Of a stretch of DNA of 35,526 nucleotides, positions 17,619 to 27,344 are shown one piece after another (within the stretch, counting starts at the first letter, position 1; each line of letters opens with the position of its first letter). Source of the DNA: Helicobacteraceae bacterium (lineage in GTDB: Bacteria > Campylobacterota > Campylobacteria > Campylobacterales > Sulfurimonadaceae). A program made the position numbers and the translations under genes. Below the pieces are notes generated by a model. The model was not told where the DNA came from. It made no database searches and worked only from the letters and a program-made list of their open reading frames with translations. The DNA lies in contig JALUFE010000075.1 of the NCBI GenBank assembly GCA_027052175.1, positions 1 to 35,526 on the forward strand, written 5' to 3'.

Positions 17619-19589
17619 TTATCTGATAACCATATAGTACGGCGAAGTCGCGATCGCCACGATCGCCGCAACAACGATCCGTTTTGCTCTGTGTGGCAGC
17701 TTGTTGTCATAGCCTCCGACATTTGCCAAATATTTCACTAAAGCATCCCTGTAATCCTTTGGCAAACGATCCCCCAGCATCTTGTGATCGAGATATGCCA
17801 CAAGCACTTGGGCACCCTTTTGCTGTTTCGCACTCTCTTTTAAGCCGGCAAAGTCGCCGTTCGTATCGCCATCGACCGCCTTTTCGAAAGTCGCATAGAC
17901 ATCGCTAAGATCGACACACATCAGCTGCGGTGCCGCCTGACCTTTTTTACTTAGTCCTTGCGTCATGAACTCTTCAAGTGTCGCGAACTTTTTGTCTATA
18001 TGGAGTATCGCGTATTTGTCAAATGATCCCAGTATCATCGTGATAAAGTTGTTGTAGCGGATCAGATTGGATGGTGTTTGGATCTGGAGTTCTGGCGCTA
18101 TAAGATGGTTGGCTGTAAAGTTCGCATCTTTTGGAGCGTAGTCGGCATCATAGAAATTAAAGACATCCGGCGCACTCATCGCCGCCTGGGCGAAGATGCC
18201 CTTGGTAGCCGCCCAATACAGCGGCATATCGCTTGAAACCTTGTCCCCGTAAAATATCCACGAATGCGTCGGCATCACACCAAATGTCGAGTAGAGATGC
18301 GCCAAAGAGGTGAGCAGCTCATCGACACGCCCTCTGTTTTCGTTCAGACCGTTGCGAACCTCTTTGTCAAGCAGGATCGCTCGCACAACCGCTCCAAGAT
18401 CACCCTTCTTGCCATGACCGTTGTCGTTGAAGACGCTTGCGACTCTTTTGACATACTCCGGTGAAGGGTTGGAGGTGGTTAAGCGCTGGATGAGCTTCTT
18501 GGCGATGAAAGGAGCGATGTTTTTGTTCCGTGTGAGGATATCGAGCTCCGACTCGATATCCTGCTCTCCTGTTTGTCCAGATGGGATATCCTGACCCAAA
18601 AGACGCTTCGCACCCGTGTCGTGATACTGAGAGTAGAATTCTATAGGCAGCAGATAGCACCCGCCCCCTTTGGCGATGCGATCAAACCGACCATTACCCG
18701 CAACACTCCATCCGCTAAAGATCCGCGCTCCCTCCATCACATCATCTTGCGTATAGGTAGGGATATCTCTGCCGTTTTTCGTCTCTATCGTTCCATCCAG
18801 ACGCAGCTCGCTTGGACCGATGGAGAACATCTGCATGATCTCTCTGGCATAGTTTTCATCGGGACTCTCCCCTTTGCTTGGGTCGTACTTCGCACTTCCT
18901 ATGTAGGTCATATAGTATGCCATAGCAGGGGAGTAGGTGATGTCTCTTAGCAGCTTCTTGTAGGTACTAAAGGCATCGCGCTGGAGGATATCGTAGTAGT
19001 AAGCAAGCCCCTCACCCCGCCACTCAAGCAGGTTGCCCGCAGGTGAAACCGCAGAGACGACGATGATCTGACTCAGCGCATACGCAACCTTCTGGCGCAG
19101 CTGATCCGTTCCCCTGAAGGCTCTTTGCCACCAAAGAGAGTTTGATACAAGTCTGTACTTCTTGGGTGTGGCGATCTTGTCGCAGCTACTTCCATCTGTA
19201 GGATGCGCCATCTGTGCGGTGTAGTTCCCATCGAGTTTGCTCAAAGTCTCATAGAGCAGATCGACCATCGACTTCTTTTCATCAAAAGGCATACCAAGCT
19301 GCTTATCGATCCATGCCGCATAGCCATGCTGCATCACATACGTTATATCGCTCTCCTTTTGTGCGATGGCGGCTTGCTTCAAGAAGGTGATCGCCTGTGC
19401 TCTTGTTGCACTTTTGTTGGTGTTGAGCCAGCTATTTTCAGGAGTGGTGGTCTCTCCATCACCTCCACTATTTTTTTGGTTGTTTCCACCGCCGCTGCTT
19501 GAGGAGCCACCCCCTCCTCCACAGTTTCCAAGCAGCATAGACAAAAGCAGTGCTGTAGCGATCTTGAATGATATAGAGACTATTTTCAT
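17619..19589 (-). CDS. DUF1800 family exported protein (copy 1)
   Basis: Hydrophobic N-terminus then NCGGGGGSSSS; 'ENYAREIMQMFSIGPSEL', 'VARIFSGW'-like segment, 'APFIAKKLIQRLTTSNPSPEYVKRVASVF'. Confidence 0.9.
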   Translation of the reverse strand: MKIVSISFKIATALLLSMLLGNCGGGGGSSSSGGGNNQKNSGGDGETTTPENSWLNTNKSATRAQAITFLKQAAIAQKESDITYVMQHGYAAWIDKQLGMPFDEKKSMVDLLYETLSKLDGNYTAQMAHPTDGSSCDKIATPKKYRLVSNSLWWQRAFRGTDQLRQKVAYALSQIIVVSAVSPAGNLLEWRGEGLAYYYDILQRDAFSTYKKLLRDITYSPAMAYYMTYIGSAKYDPSKGESPDENYAREIMQMFSIGPSELRLDGTIETKNGRDIPTYTQDDVMEGARIFSGWSVAGNGRFDRIAKGGGCYLLPIEFYSQYHDTGAKRLLGQDIPSGQTGEQDIESELDILTRNKNIAPFIAKKLIQRLTTSNPSPEYVKRVASVFNDNGHGKKGDLGAVVRAILLDKEVRNGLNENRGRVDELLTSLAHLYSTFGVMPTHSWIFYGDKVSSDMPLYWAATKGIFAQAAMSAPDVFNFYDADYAPKDANFTANHLIAPELQIQTPSNLIRYNNFITMILGSFDKYAILHIDKKFATLEEFMTQGLSKKGQAAPQLMCVDLSDVYATFEKAVDGDTNGDFAGLKESAKQQKGAQVLVAYLDHKMLGDRLPKDYRDALVKYLANVGGYDNKLPHRAKRIVVAAIVAIATSPYYMVIR

Positions 19590-19602
19590 GCTATACCTTT
19601 TA

Positions 19603-21147
19603 TCATGCCATAAAGTTCAGATCGGTTCTTGTAGCATCAAAGTTTTGTCGCTCAGGCAATGCGGTGTCGATCTCGCTATCACTGGCACCGAACCACTCCA
19701 AAATCTTGCCGTAATACTCTGAGTAAGAAGTTGTAGGGATCAATCTTCCTCGATGAGAGATATCATCATCTCCAGCTACTGTAAGATCTGGGAAGACTCC
19801 ATAGTTGCCTGGCTTGACCGCACCAAGCACGAACTGCGCACCACCCCATGCGTGGTCGCTTCCATCACCGTTGCTGGCAGTGGAGCGTGAGAAGTCGGAG
19901 AGTGAGACAACCGCGACCTCATCGAGCCACCCTTTAGTTTGCATAGCACGCATAAAGGCATCGATGCCAAGACTGAGCCCCCGCAAGCGTACACTATGGT
20001 CTCGCTTGAGATGGCTGTGCTGATCAAATCCGGGCACGGTAATGCTCAGCACAATGCGTTTGAAGCCTTTATCCTTCGCGATAGTGATCAGCTTCGCCAC
20101 TGTTTTGAACGACTCAATCACTCGGTTGTTGACCGGCGTATCCATCGCCATTTGCGCTTTGGTGACTTCATGGTGCTGACTTGTAGGATCATAAATTGTA
20201 TTGCCATAGGCATCGGTGATACCTTGAAGATCTGTATCACTGTTAACGCTGTTCCAGTCGATGAGTGTTTGAACTGTCTCGGCGTAACTGCTGCTTCTTA
20301 ATGATCTTATAAGATTTCTAAAAGGATCCTGGTTCCCTGCCGTGCGTGTTTCGTTGACCCACTGCTCATAGGCACTATCGAGATCACTGCCCAATTGTGT
20401 CGGTCCCATATAGCTGTAGTTCATCGGAGAGGTGGTAGCACCGAACATCGCATGTTCGATACCGTATCCCGAGAGGTTGATGTTCATTTTATAGATCGGA
20501 TCACTGTTGACATTGCCCCACTGATCCGCCAATCTTCCCATCCATCCTGTGGGAACCGTCATACTCGAGGAGACGCCCAGATGTGCCAGGAGATTTTGGA
20601 TATTGTGAGCGAAGAGACTTGGTGGTCGCTTGGTTTTGTCACCCAACAGTTGAGATTTGGTATAGGGTCCTCCGATATTTCCCACATTTTGGATCACAGC
20701 GCCCCTGCCTTGATCCAGCCAGTAGGCAAGTTCGGGCATCATGGCGTTGATGGCTATTTTGCTGTTGAAGTTTTGTTTATCTAAAAGATAAAACCCTTTC
20801 ATGTAATGCTTTGCTCCATTCGTTCCGCCGGCATTATAGGGGTTGTCCGATGCGGAACCGATCTGCAACTCTCCACCGTTTACAAGATTGCGAAGAGCAC
20901 CCATCAAATCCGTATCAGGTATCGCGACACCACTTCCTCTTTCTATTCTATAGTTGTTATACCCTGTTTTACTATCGCTTCCTGTCGGTATAAAAGTGTT
21001 CAGCGCATCGTTTCCTCCCTGCGTATCGACAAGCACGATCGCTTTGAAACCGGTTAGAGTATTGCCGGGATCGGCCGATAAGATCTGAGGGAAAGCCCCA
21101 ACGCCCCCTAAGATAGCTGAATATTTCAAAAAGTCTCTTCGTTTCAT
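19603..21147 (-). CDS. DUF1501 family Tat-exported protein (copy 2)
   Basis: 'KRRDFLKYSAILGG'; 'VLVDTQGGNDALNTFIPTG'; 'DFSRSTASNGDGSDHAWGGAQFVLG'. Confidence 0.9.
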   Translation of the reverse strand: MKRRDFLKYSAILGGVGAFPQILSADPGNTLTGFKAIVLVDTQGGNDALNTFIPTGSDSKTGYNNYRIERGSGVAIPDTDLMGALRNLVNGGELQIGSASDNPYNAGGTNGAKHYMKGFYLLDKQNFNSKIAINAMMPELAYWLDQGRGAVIQNVGNIGGPYTKSQLLGDKTKRPPSLFAHNIQNLLAHLGVSSSMTVPTGWMGRLADQWGNVNSDPIYKMNINLSGYGIEHAMFGATTSPMNYSYMGPTQLGSDLDSAYEQWVNETRTAGNQDPFRNLIRSLRSSSYAETVQTLIDWNSVNSDTDLQGITDAYGNTIYDPTSQHHEVTKAQMAMDTPVNNRVIESFKTVAKLITIAKDKGFKRIVLSITVPGFDQHSHLKRDHSVRLRGLSLGIDAFMRAMQTKGWLDEVAVVSLSDFSRSTASNGDGSDHAWGGAQFVLGAVKPGNYGVFPDLTVAGDDDISHRGRLIPTTSYSEYYGKILEWFGASDSEIDTALPERQNFDATRTDLNFMA

Positions 21148-21157
21148 CGTCGTCTCC

Positions 21158-23200
21158 TTAGTTTGTCATATACTCTTCGCTCATGGTGATCTCGGTGATC
21201 AGTGGAGCGATGATTCTTGCAACGAGATACTTTTGTATCGTTTCGTTGTCCCAGCTGGGAGCATATCTATTTGTAAATACATCTCTATAAGCATCTACCA
21301 GCTTTTGAACCGTTTCACTATCGAGCTGCTTGCCCAAGAGACGCTGCGAGGCATCCTGTATAACATATCGCACCGCCGCTTCCCGTCCGGCTTGATCCTT
21401 TGGTCCATCTTTGAACTCTTTTCCAGTTTTTTTGAACTGCTTCAAATAGTCCGCAAAATCAAAGAGCATATAGGTGTGGAACTGTCCGCTTGAGCGTCCC
21501 AGGGTATAGCTGCCATTGGAGTCTTTGTTGCTGGCATAGAGATAGTGATACTCGTTGCGTTTGAATGTATCGAGCGTATTGTTCTCTATCCCCACCATAT
21601 ATTTTGTCGTATAGAGTGAGGCTTTGGGCGCTTTCCAACCTCGTAGTTTGAACTCTGCGTCATTAGGTTGATAACCGTCGCTAAAAAAGCCAAATACCGT
21701 TGGTTGGTAAGTTGGCCACTGATTGAGCGTAGCGTATTTTGAACGGACAAAATAGTGGTTGTCAATGGAATGTTTTGTTCCATCGTCATCGGTCACTTCG
21801 CGCTTAGGCCACGGCTTGACACCCATCGCGCGCAGCATCTGGGTGTACATAAGGTAAGGCTCTTTGATCTCCACAGCCTGGTCGTTTTTGATATTTTCCC
21901 AAATGTTTTCATCAAGCAGTATCGCTTTGACGGTTTTTCCTATGTCTCCGCCGCTGTTTTTAAATACCGTAGCGACCCTTTCGATATAGTCTGTTTTTGG
22001 ATTGGATTTTGTCAAACGGATGATCAGTTTTTTCGCTATAAACGGCGCTGCATTTGGATGGTTCATGAAGATATTGACCGTATCGTTGATATCTTGGTAG
22101 CAGTTTTGCCCTGCCGGTACCGTTTGACCTAGAAATGTTTTCGATCCAGTATCATGATAGCTGCTATAGCAGTCCATCGGATGCAGCGAGTCACTCTGCC
22201 ATAGTGTAGGGTTATGGTTGTTGGGCTGCGTATGGTGCGGATAGATAAGTCCGGTAAAGACTCGTGAGACCTCCATCACATCTTGTTGTCCATACGAAGC
22301 AATGCGTTTGCCGTTTTGACGCTTGGGTGATCCACCCATATCGAGATCGAAAAGTCCTATGGAGAAGAGCTGCATGATCTCTCGTCCATAGTTTTCATCG
22401 GGATAGATGGTTTGGTTTGTATCCTTATCTACATACTCTTTGCGATTGCTTGCATAGGTCAGGTAAGTTGCCATTGCCGGAGAGAGACTGACATCATAGA
22501 GGATATCACCATACTTTCCAAAGGCATTTTTCAGCAGGATATCATAGTAGTAAGAAAGTGCTTCGCCTTTGTTTCTAAAGAAGAAGTCGGTCGATTCACT
22601 CGCAACGATGATTTCAGAGAGTTCAAAAGCGACGCGCTGGCGCAGTTGTGCATCATCTTCGAGATGACCTTTGAGAACAGCACTTGAGTGATAGTCAAGT
22701 TCATCTGCGCCATGAATCAGCGTTCGGTTAAAAACCGTATCGTTATTTGCTAAGAACTGGTTAATCAAGTTGTCGATATCGGCTTCACTTTGGGGGAGAG
22801 GTAATCCAGCCTTATCGCAGTAGGCATAGGGGCGCATCTTGAGTGCATCGTGCATCATATTGTAAACGATACTCTCTTTTTTGAAGTTCCACGGTTTTGC
22901 AAGCTGCTCATCGACCCATGTGACGACCCCTTTTTGTTTAAGTTCTTGGACATCTTTTGGAGTAGCACCCATCGTCGCCATATCGAGGAACTTCACAGCC
23001 ATGCGATCGGTCAACTGGCTTCCTGTTGGGATATAACTGTAAGGGGTTCCGCCGCCACCAGAACCTCCAGAACCTCCAGAACCACCACTAGATCCGCCGC
23101 CTGTTCCACCATCGGAGCCGCCGCCCCCGCCTCCACAGGCACTTAACGCTATGAGTGTCATCACCATCATTATCAGTTTCAGTATGTTTCTTGTTTTCAT
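21158..23200 (-). CDS. DUF1800 family lipoprotein (copy 2)
   Basis: Lipobox LSAC then poly-Gly; 'DENYGREIMQLFSIGLFDLD', 'APFIAKKLIIRLTKSNPKTDYIERVATVF'. Confidence 0.9.
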   Translation of the reverse strand: MKTRNILKLIMMVMTLIALSACGGGGGGSDGGTGGGSSGGSGGSGGSGGGGTPYSYIPTGSQLTDRMAVKFLDMATMGATPKDVQELKQKGVVTWVDEQLAKPWNFKKESIVYNMMHDALKMRPYAYCDKAGLPLPQSEADIDNLINQFLANNDTVFNRTLIHGADELDYHSSAVLKGHLEDDAQLRQRVAFELSEIIVASESTDFFFRNKGEALSYYYDILLKNAFGKYGDILYDVSLSPAMATYLTYASNRKEYVDKDTNQTIYPDENYGREIMQLFSIGLFDLDMGGSPKRQNGKRIASYGQQDVMEVSRVFTGLIYPHHTQPNNHNPTLWQSDSLHPMDCYSSYHDTGSKTFLGQTVPAGQNCYQDINDTVNIFMNHPNAAPFIAKKLIIRLTKSNPKTDYIERVATVFKNSGGDIGKTVKAILLDENIWENIKNDQAVEIKEPYLMYTQMLRAMGVKPWPKREVTDDDGTKHSIDNHYFVRSKYATLNQWPTYQPTVFGFFSDGYQPNDAEFKLRGWKAPKASLYTTKYMVGIENNTLDTFKRNEYHYLYASNKDSNGSYTLGRSSGQFHTYMLFDFADYLKQFKKTGKEFKDGPKDQAGREAAVRYVIQDASQRLLGKQLDSETVQKLVDAYRDVFTNRYAPSWDNETIQKYLVARIIAPLITEITMSEEYMTN

Positions 23201-23212
23201 TACTCTCTCCTT

Positions 23213-23929
23213 TTATGCTAAACAGCGTGTTTTTTGATTCCACAAGGCTGCAAGCAGTCCATCTCCGCTTCCCGATGGAAACTCCTCCGGCGTCTTGCAA
23301 TAGTCCGCTCCAACACTACAGCATCCATTTGCTACGCCATTTTGGATCAACGCATAGTGATACGCCCAGTAGTGACTCTGACTACCGGCTACGAGATACT
23401 TGAATGTCTTTTCAAGATATTTGTTTCCATCTACTTGCCCTAAAAAGCCTGTTAAGTCTCGGATATCCTGTACTTCGACCATACAACCAATCTTTAGAGC
23501 TTGTATATCACCTTGCTTGGCATAAGGGATCAGTGTATCTTTATATCTGGTTTCAAAGTCGGATATGGCATAATCCCCCGCTCCCATCGCTCTTAGTTCT
23601 GTCGGTTTGTAATGGGCATCTTTGTTGGAGTAGTCGTTGACGTCGATATTGTAAAGAGCTACAAGCTCCTCCACCGCCGTCATATGCTGTACCTCCGACC
23701 AGTGCCCTATGTTGTAAAAGAGGCGAAGATGCGGATAGAGCCCATACACCGCTTCAAACGCATCATGCGCCATCTTCTCTTCGCTCCACATGTGTGCCAG
23801 TGCATGGCGCTGTGAATCGGTAAGTGTGAGATCTTTGTCTATATGATCGATGCCGTAAGCTATGGGGTACTCTGCAGGGGTCTTACAGTAGCCGTTTCCC
23901 GCTTTGCAACACCCTTCCGACCACACCAA
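23213..23929 (-). CDS. DUF2202 ferritin-like domain 2 (3' fragment of a frameshifted gene)
   Basis: 'LTDSQRHALAHMWSEEKMAHDAFEAVY...WSEVQHMTAVEELV...MVEVQDIRDL'; opens at TTG inside the upstream ORF; C-terminal 'CCSVGADYCKTPEEFP'. Confidence 0.8.
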   Translation of the reverse strand: MVWSEGCCKAGNGYCKTPAEYPIAYGIDHIDKDLTLTDSQRHALAHMWSEEKMAHDAFEAVYGLYPHLRLFYNIGHWSEVQHMTAVEELVALYNIDVNDYSNKDAHYKPTELRAMGAGDYAISDFETRYKDTLIPYAKQGDIQALKIGCMVEVQDIRDLTGFLGQVDGNKYLEKTFKYLVAGSQSHYWAYHYALIQNGVANGCCSVGADYCKTPEEFPSGSGDGLLAALWNQKTRCLA

Positions 23930-24503
23930 GATCGATCAGCTGTTGGTTAAGCGCCCAGTAGTGCCCCATACTGCCATCTATAAGATAGGTGATGTTTTCT
24001 TGCACCTTTTTACGGTTGGCAAACTCACCAAGATCTCTTTGCATCTCGTCGATACCATCTACACTCACTTTCGCAAGTGTCAAAAACGCGTCTTCCAACG
24101 AAGAGAGTCCCTCCTTTTTGAGCTGATCGAACTTGTTGGTCATAGCCGTAGATGGAAACTTGCCAAGCTCCAAGGCTTGAAGCTGTTTGGTCGTATAAAG
24201 CAGCTGCGCATCACTTGTGTAGCTGAGATCCACATTGTAGAGCTTGACCACTTCGTCAAGCACGGCTCTTCTGTTTGTGGCACTCCATTTGCCCATCGTA
24301 TTTAGCAGGTCGTTGCCAAACTGCTTGGCAAACGTCAGCGCCAAAGATGCCCGTAGCCTTTCATCGTGCCAGATGTCGGCTATGAGCTTTTGCTGTTTGG
24401 CGCTTAGGAGTTTGTACTCCTCACCAAAGAGCGACTCTCCGCCTATGAGCATACTCCCCGATGCCGCCGCGGCCAATTTCAAAAAATCTCTTCTCTCTTT
24501 CAT
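23883..24503 (-). CDS. Tat signal plus DUF2202-like domain 1 (5' fragment of a frameshifted gene)
   Basis: 'KERRDFLKLAAAASGSM' Tat motif; 'LSAKQQKLIADIWHDERLRAS...VLDEVVKLYNVDLSY...GSMGHYWALNQQLIDLGV', then frame lost. Confidence 0.8.
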   Translation of the reverse strand: MKERRDFLKLAAAASGSMLIGGESLFGEEYKLLSAKQQKLIADIWHDERLRASLALTFAKQFGNDLLNTMGKWSATNRRAVLDEVVKLYNVDLSYTSDAQLLYTTKQLQALELGKFPSTAMTNKFDQLKKEGLSSLEDAFLTLAKVSVDGIDEMQRDLGEFANRKKVQENITYLIDGSMGHYWALNQQLIDLGVVGRVLQSGKRLL

Positions 24504-24512
24504 CGCTCGCTC

Positions 24513-26204
24513 CTACTTCATCTCTTTGTGGCATTTGTTACATCCGATGGTCTCACCCGCTTTGAGTTGGGCGTACCGATCCATCACGCCAAGCTTGAAT
24601 GTTCGGTTGGCTGATGCTTTGGAGAGGAAAGTCCCTTTTAGATCCTGACCGTGGCACGCCTTACAACTGCTTGAAGAGTGTTTCAGTACAATGGTGCCAT
24701 GTCTGTTGACCCACTCCTGATTGTGCGGATGCAGTCCGTGCGGTCCTTTGTCGAATGTTGTCGCGACCACCTCATCGGCATGACACGCACCACACTCTCG
24801 TATGGTTCCTTTATAGCCCTGATGCGCCATACTCTGTCTGTTTTCATCCTTGTTGGTTGAGGGGTATATGGCATGCTGCGAACCGTGACACGCGCTACAC
24901 GCCACGCCGCCATGAGAAAGGCTATGTTTGTAGAGCTTCGTTTTGCCGCCATACTTTTCAGTTCCAAAACGCATATCAAGAGCATTGCGAAGTGTGCCCC
25001 TCTTCATATCGGTAACGGCTGCCGTGTATCTTTTGCCATTTTGATGGCACGCCTGGCAGTTTGGCTCGTCTATCCAGCTTTTTCTGCCTTTTTTGGCAAC
25101 CGCTTCCATAGTGCCATGGCAGCTTTGGCACTGGATCTTGGCGTTGCCGTTGGCATCGACGGCATGCCCCATCGCACCTCTAAGACACTGCGTACTCTCA
25201 CCTGGATGGCAGGCGTAGCAGGAGTTTCGATTTGTACTCTCGCCAAGTGTCTGGGTCGCTCCCGGGATGCGTCTTGAAGCATGGGCGTGGTGCATCGCTT
25301 CGGTAAGTGGCTCTATGCCGCTGATCCCTGTTCCAGGCAGTGCGTTGGAGCTGTGGCACGCAGCGCAAAGGATCGGCGTACCCGCTTTAGCCGTCGCTGC
25401 AAGTCCCGCGTTGTCATAGTTGTAGCCTTTGGCTTTAAGTGAGGCGTTATTGTCTTTGACGGCATTTGGATGGAGCTTGTCATGTTTTATGAGCACATCC
25501 ATGCGTACATTGGAGCTGTCTGTGTTATGACACTTCGCACAGCTCATCTCACTGCTGACGGCAAGTGTCGTTACAGTTTGCGCCAGCACCTTTCCGTTTT
25601 TGTTCTTGGCAACCACTTTGACAAGCGGATACTCATCGGCATTGCCCCCATCATCTATAGGGATCGTCGGGATCCCTTCGGCTACATAGAGGTTGTAAGA
25701 GGAGTTGTAGTCCATTGGCTGCGGCACACTGCTTTGTGTTTTTTTACCCTTTAAGCCTACATCGTTTTGGAGTGTTACACCAGGAAAGAGTTTACCTGCA
25801 TACTGCCAAAAGTTACTTTTGTCGCTGCTGGAAGTATTGATGCTGCCATCACTCTTGTCAAGCGCCTCGTAAGTGATGCTCACCCCCTCGTTCACGATAC
25901 GCGGCGATCTGCCTTTTACTATAAGCTGGGCTTTGAGCGTGTTGTAAGGTGGAAGAAGCGAAAATACCCCGTAATCCTTATCCATACAGTGCATACCAAG
26001 CTCACCCCAGGCAAAAAGTGCGAACTTGGTTTTGTTAAAGTCGAAGCTGTAAGCATCTTTATAAGAGTTTATTGTTGATGGGGGCGGGATATTTTCATCC
26101 CCGCCGCTTTTCCCTCCTCCACATCCGGCACTCATAAGCGTCATCGCGAATGAGAGCGAAAAGGAAAGGAAAAATGGTATGAGCTTTTTATGATAAAGCG
26201 TCAT
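24513..26204 (-). CDS. Nine-CXXCH multiheme cytochrome c lipoprotein
   Basis: CAKCH, CAACH, CYACH, CQSCH, CQACH, CSACH, CGACH, CKACH, CNKCH; lipobox 'MSAGCGGGKSGG'; likely start MTLYHKKLIPFF (ORF track opens at 26294). Confidence 0.92.
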   Translation of the reverse strand: MTLYHKKLIPFFLSFSLSFAMTLMSAGCGGGKSGGDENIPPPSTINSYKDAYSFDFNKTKFALFAWGELGMHCMDKDYGVFSLLPPYNTLKAQLIVKGRSPRIVNEGVSITYEALDKSDGSINTSSSDKSNFWQYAGKLFPGVTLQNDVGLKGKKTQSSVPQPMDYNSSYNLYVAEGIPTIPIDDGGNADEYPLVKVVAKNKNGKVLAQTVTTLAVSSEMSCAKCHNTDSSNVRMDVLIKHDKLHPNAVKDNNASLKAKGYNYDNAGLAATAKAGTPILCAACHSSNALPGTGISGIEPLTEAMHHAHASRRIPGATQTLGESTNRNSCYACHPGESTQCLRGAMGHAVDANGNAKIQCQSCHGTMEAVAKKGRKSWIDEPNCQACHQNGKRYTAAVTDMKRGTLRNALDMRFGTEKYGGKTKLYKHSLSHGGVACSACHGSQHAIYPSTNKDENRQSMAHQGYKGTIRECGACHADEVVATTFDKGPHGLHPHNQEWVNRHGTIVLKHSSSSCKACHGQDLKGTFLSKASANRTFKLGVMDRYAQLKAGETIGCNKCHKEMK

Positions 26205-26217
26205 ATAGCATCCTTTT

Positions 26218-27279
26218 TTATTGTCTTGGTTCGCCGAAATCTTGAGTCCAGTATTTGCCGTATTTGTCATCGGCCAGCATAAGGGACATCCCAAGCTCAG
26301 TGAAATGCGGATCCATCAGGTTTTTGCAGTGTCCGTCGCTATCGAGCCATCCTTGTATTACATCATCCAAAGTCCGATATCCTTTGGCGATGTTTTCACC
26401 TATGTAGTAGAAGTTATAGTTGAAATACTCTATCCGGTCACGCATATAACTCCCGCGGCCAAGATGCTGTGTTTTTGCAACGATGTCGCTGTCGGTGTTT
26501 GAGCCCACATGGTGCCACGCATTGCCGTGGACCATATCATAGTTGTAGGTGTATGCTGCTTTGTAGAGTTTGTCATTCCATGTAAGAGCAGGTACGGCAT
26601 CTTGCATACCATACTCTCCGCAATCTTGCTGGTGTGCTCTTGCATTGTTGACGGCATCGAGAAACGCTTTTTTCTGTTTTTCGGATATCGGAGGAATGAC
26701 AAATTTTTCATCTTTGTATCCAAGAGTGTCGTTGAGATTTTTTTGTGCAGTCTGTTTGTCCACCGTTACGGTGATATTCTCGTTGTTTTGCAGTTCGTTG
26801 ATAAAGTCGTTGGAAGGATCGTCAAGTGAAGTCGCATTGTCAAATCGGTGATCTTTGAGTTTTTCGACATCGATATAGGCGCTGCTTGCATGGTTGTCGC
26901 AGTTTTGAAGCAAAATGGCGATATTTGTCGCTTTTGTGCTTGGTGCTGCAGGCGAGCCTCCGCCAAGCGTATAAGGTGTTATAAGTTTTTTCGCTTGGAC
27001 ACGCCCGAGGTAGAGATCACCGAGATAGAAGGCTATATATTCATTTTTTTTATACTGGAACTGTCCCTTTTCATCGGTGTAGCCGTTTTGGGTTTTTGTT
27101 TTATATCTGAGCCCTTTGACGGGAGCGTCGACGAAAGTCCCTGTGAGGAGAGTTTCAGGTTCATACTTGATGAAGTTGGATCCATCATCGCTTCCGCTAT
27201 CGCCTCCACAGCCAACAAGCAAGAGTGTGATTGCAAATAAAAGAAAGAATCTCGGTGAGATCTTGAGAGAGTTTTTCAC
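26218..27279 (-). CDS. CAP/SCP (PR-1-like) domain lipoprotein
   Basis: Lipobox 'LLLVGCGGDSG'; CAP motifs 'LTWNDKLYKAAYTYNYDM', 'ENIAKGYRTLDDVIQGWLDSDGHCKNLMDPHFTELGM'. GTG start at 27279 with AAAGGAG 7 nt upstream. Confidence 0.88.
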   Translation of the reverse strand: MKNSLKISPRFFLLFAITLLLVGCGGDSGSDDGSNFIKYEPETLLTGTFVDAPVKGLRYKTKTQNGYTDEKGQFQYKKNEYIAFYLGDLYLGRVQAKKLITPYTLGGGSPAAPSTKATNIAILLQNCDNHASSAYIDVEKLKDHRFDNATSLDDPSNDFINELQNNENITVTVDKQTAQKNLNDTLGYKDEKFVIPPISEKQKKAFLDAVNNARAHQQDCGEYGMQDAVPALTWNDKLYKAAYTYNYDMVHGNAWHHVGSNTDSDIVAKTQHLGRGSYMRDRIEYFNYNFYYIGENIAKGYRTLDDVIQGWLDSDGHCKNLMDPHFTELGMSLMLADDKYGKYWTQDFGEPRQ

Positions 27280-27344
27280 TACGCTGCTCCTTTGCGTATA
27301 GATTTGTTCGGTCAAGGAGAAGCAAGAAGAAGGGAGTTGCAAAA

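Noticed and set aside
23046-23130. Short tandem repeats resembling a minisatellite or CRISPR-like array (CCAGAACCTCCAGAACC...)
   Set aside because: In frame with the Gly/Ser-rich linker after the DUF1800 lipobox; simple codon repetition, no spacers.
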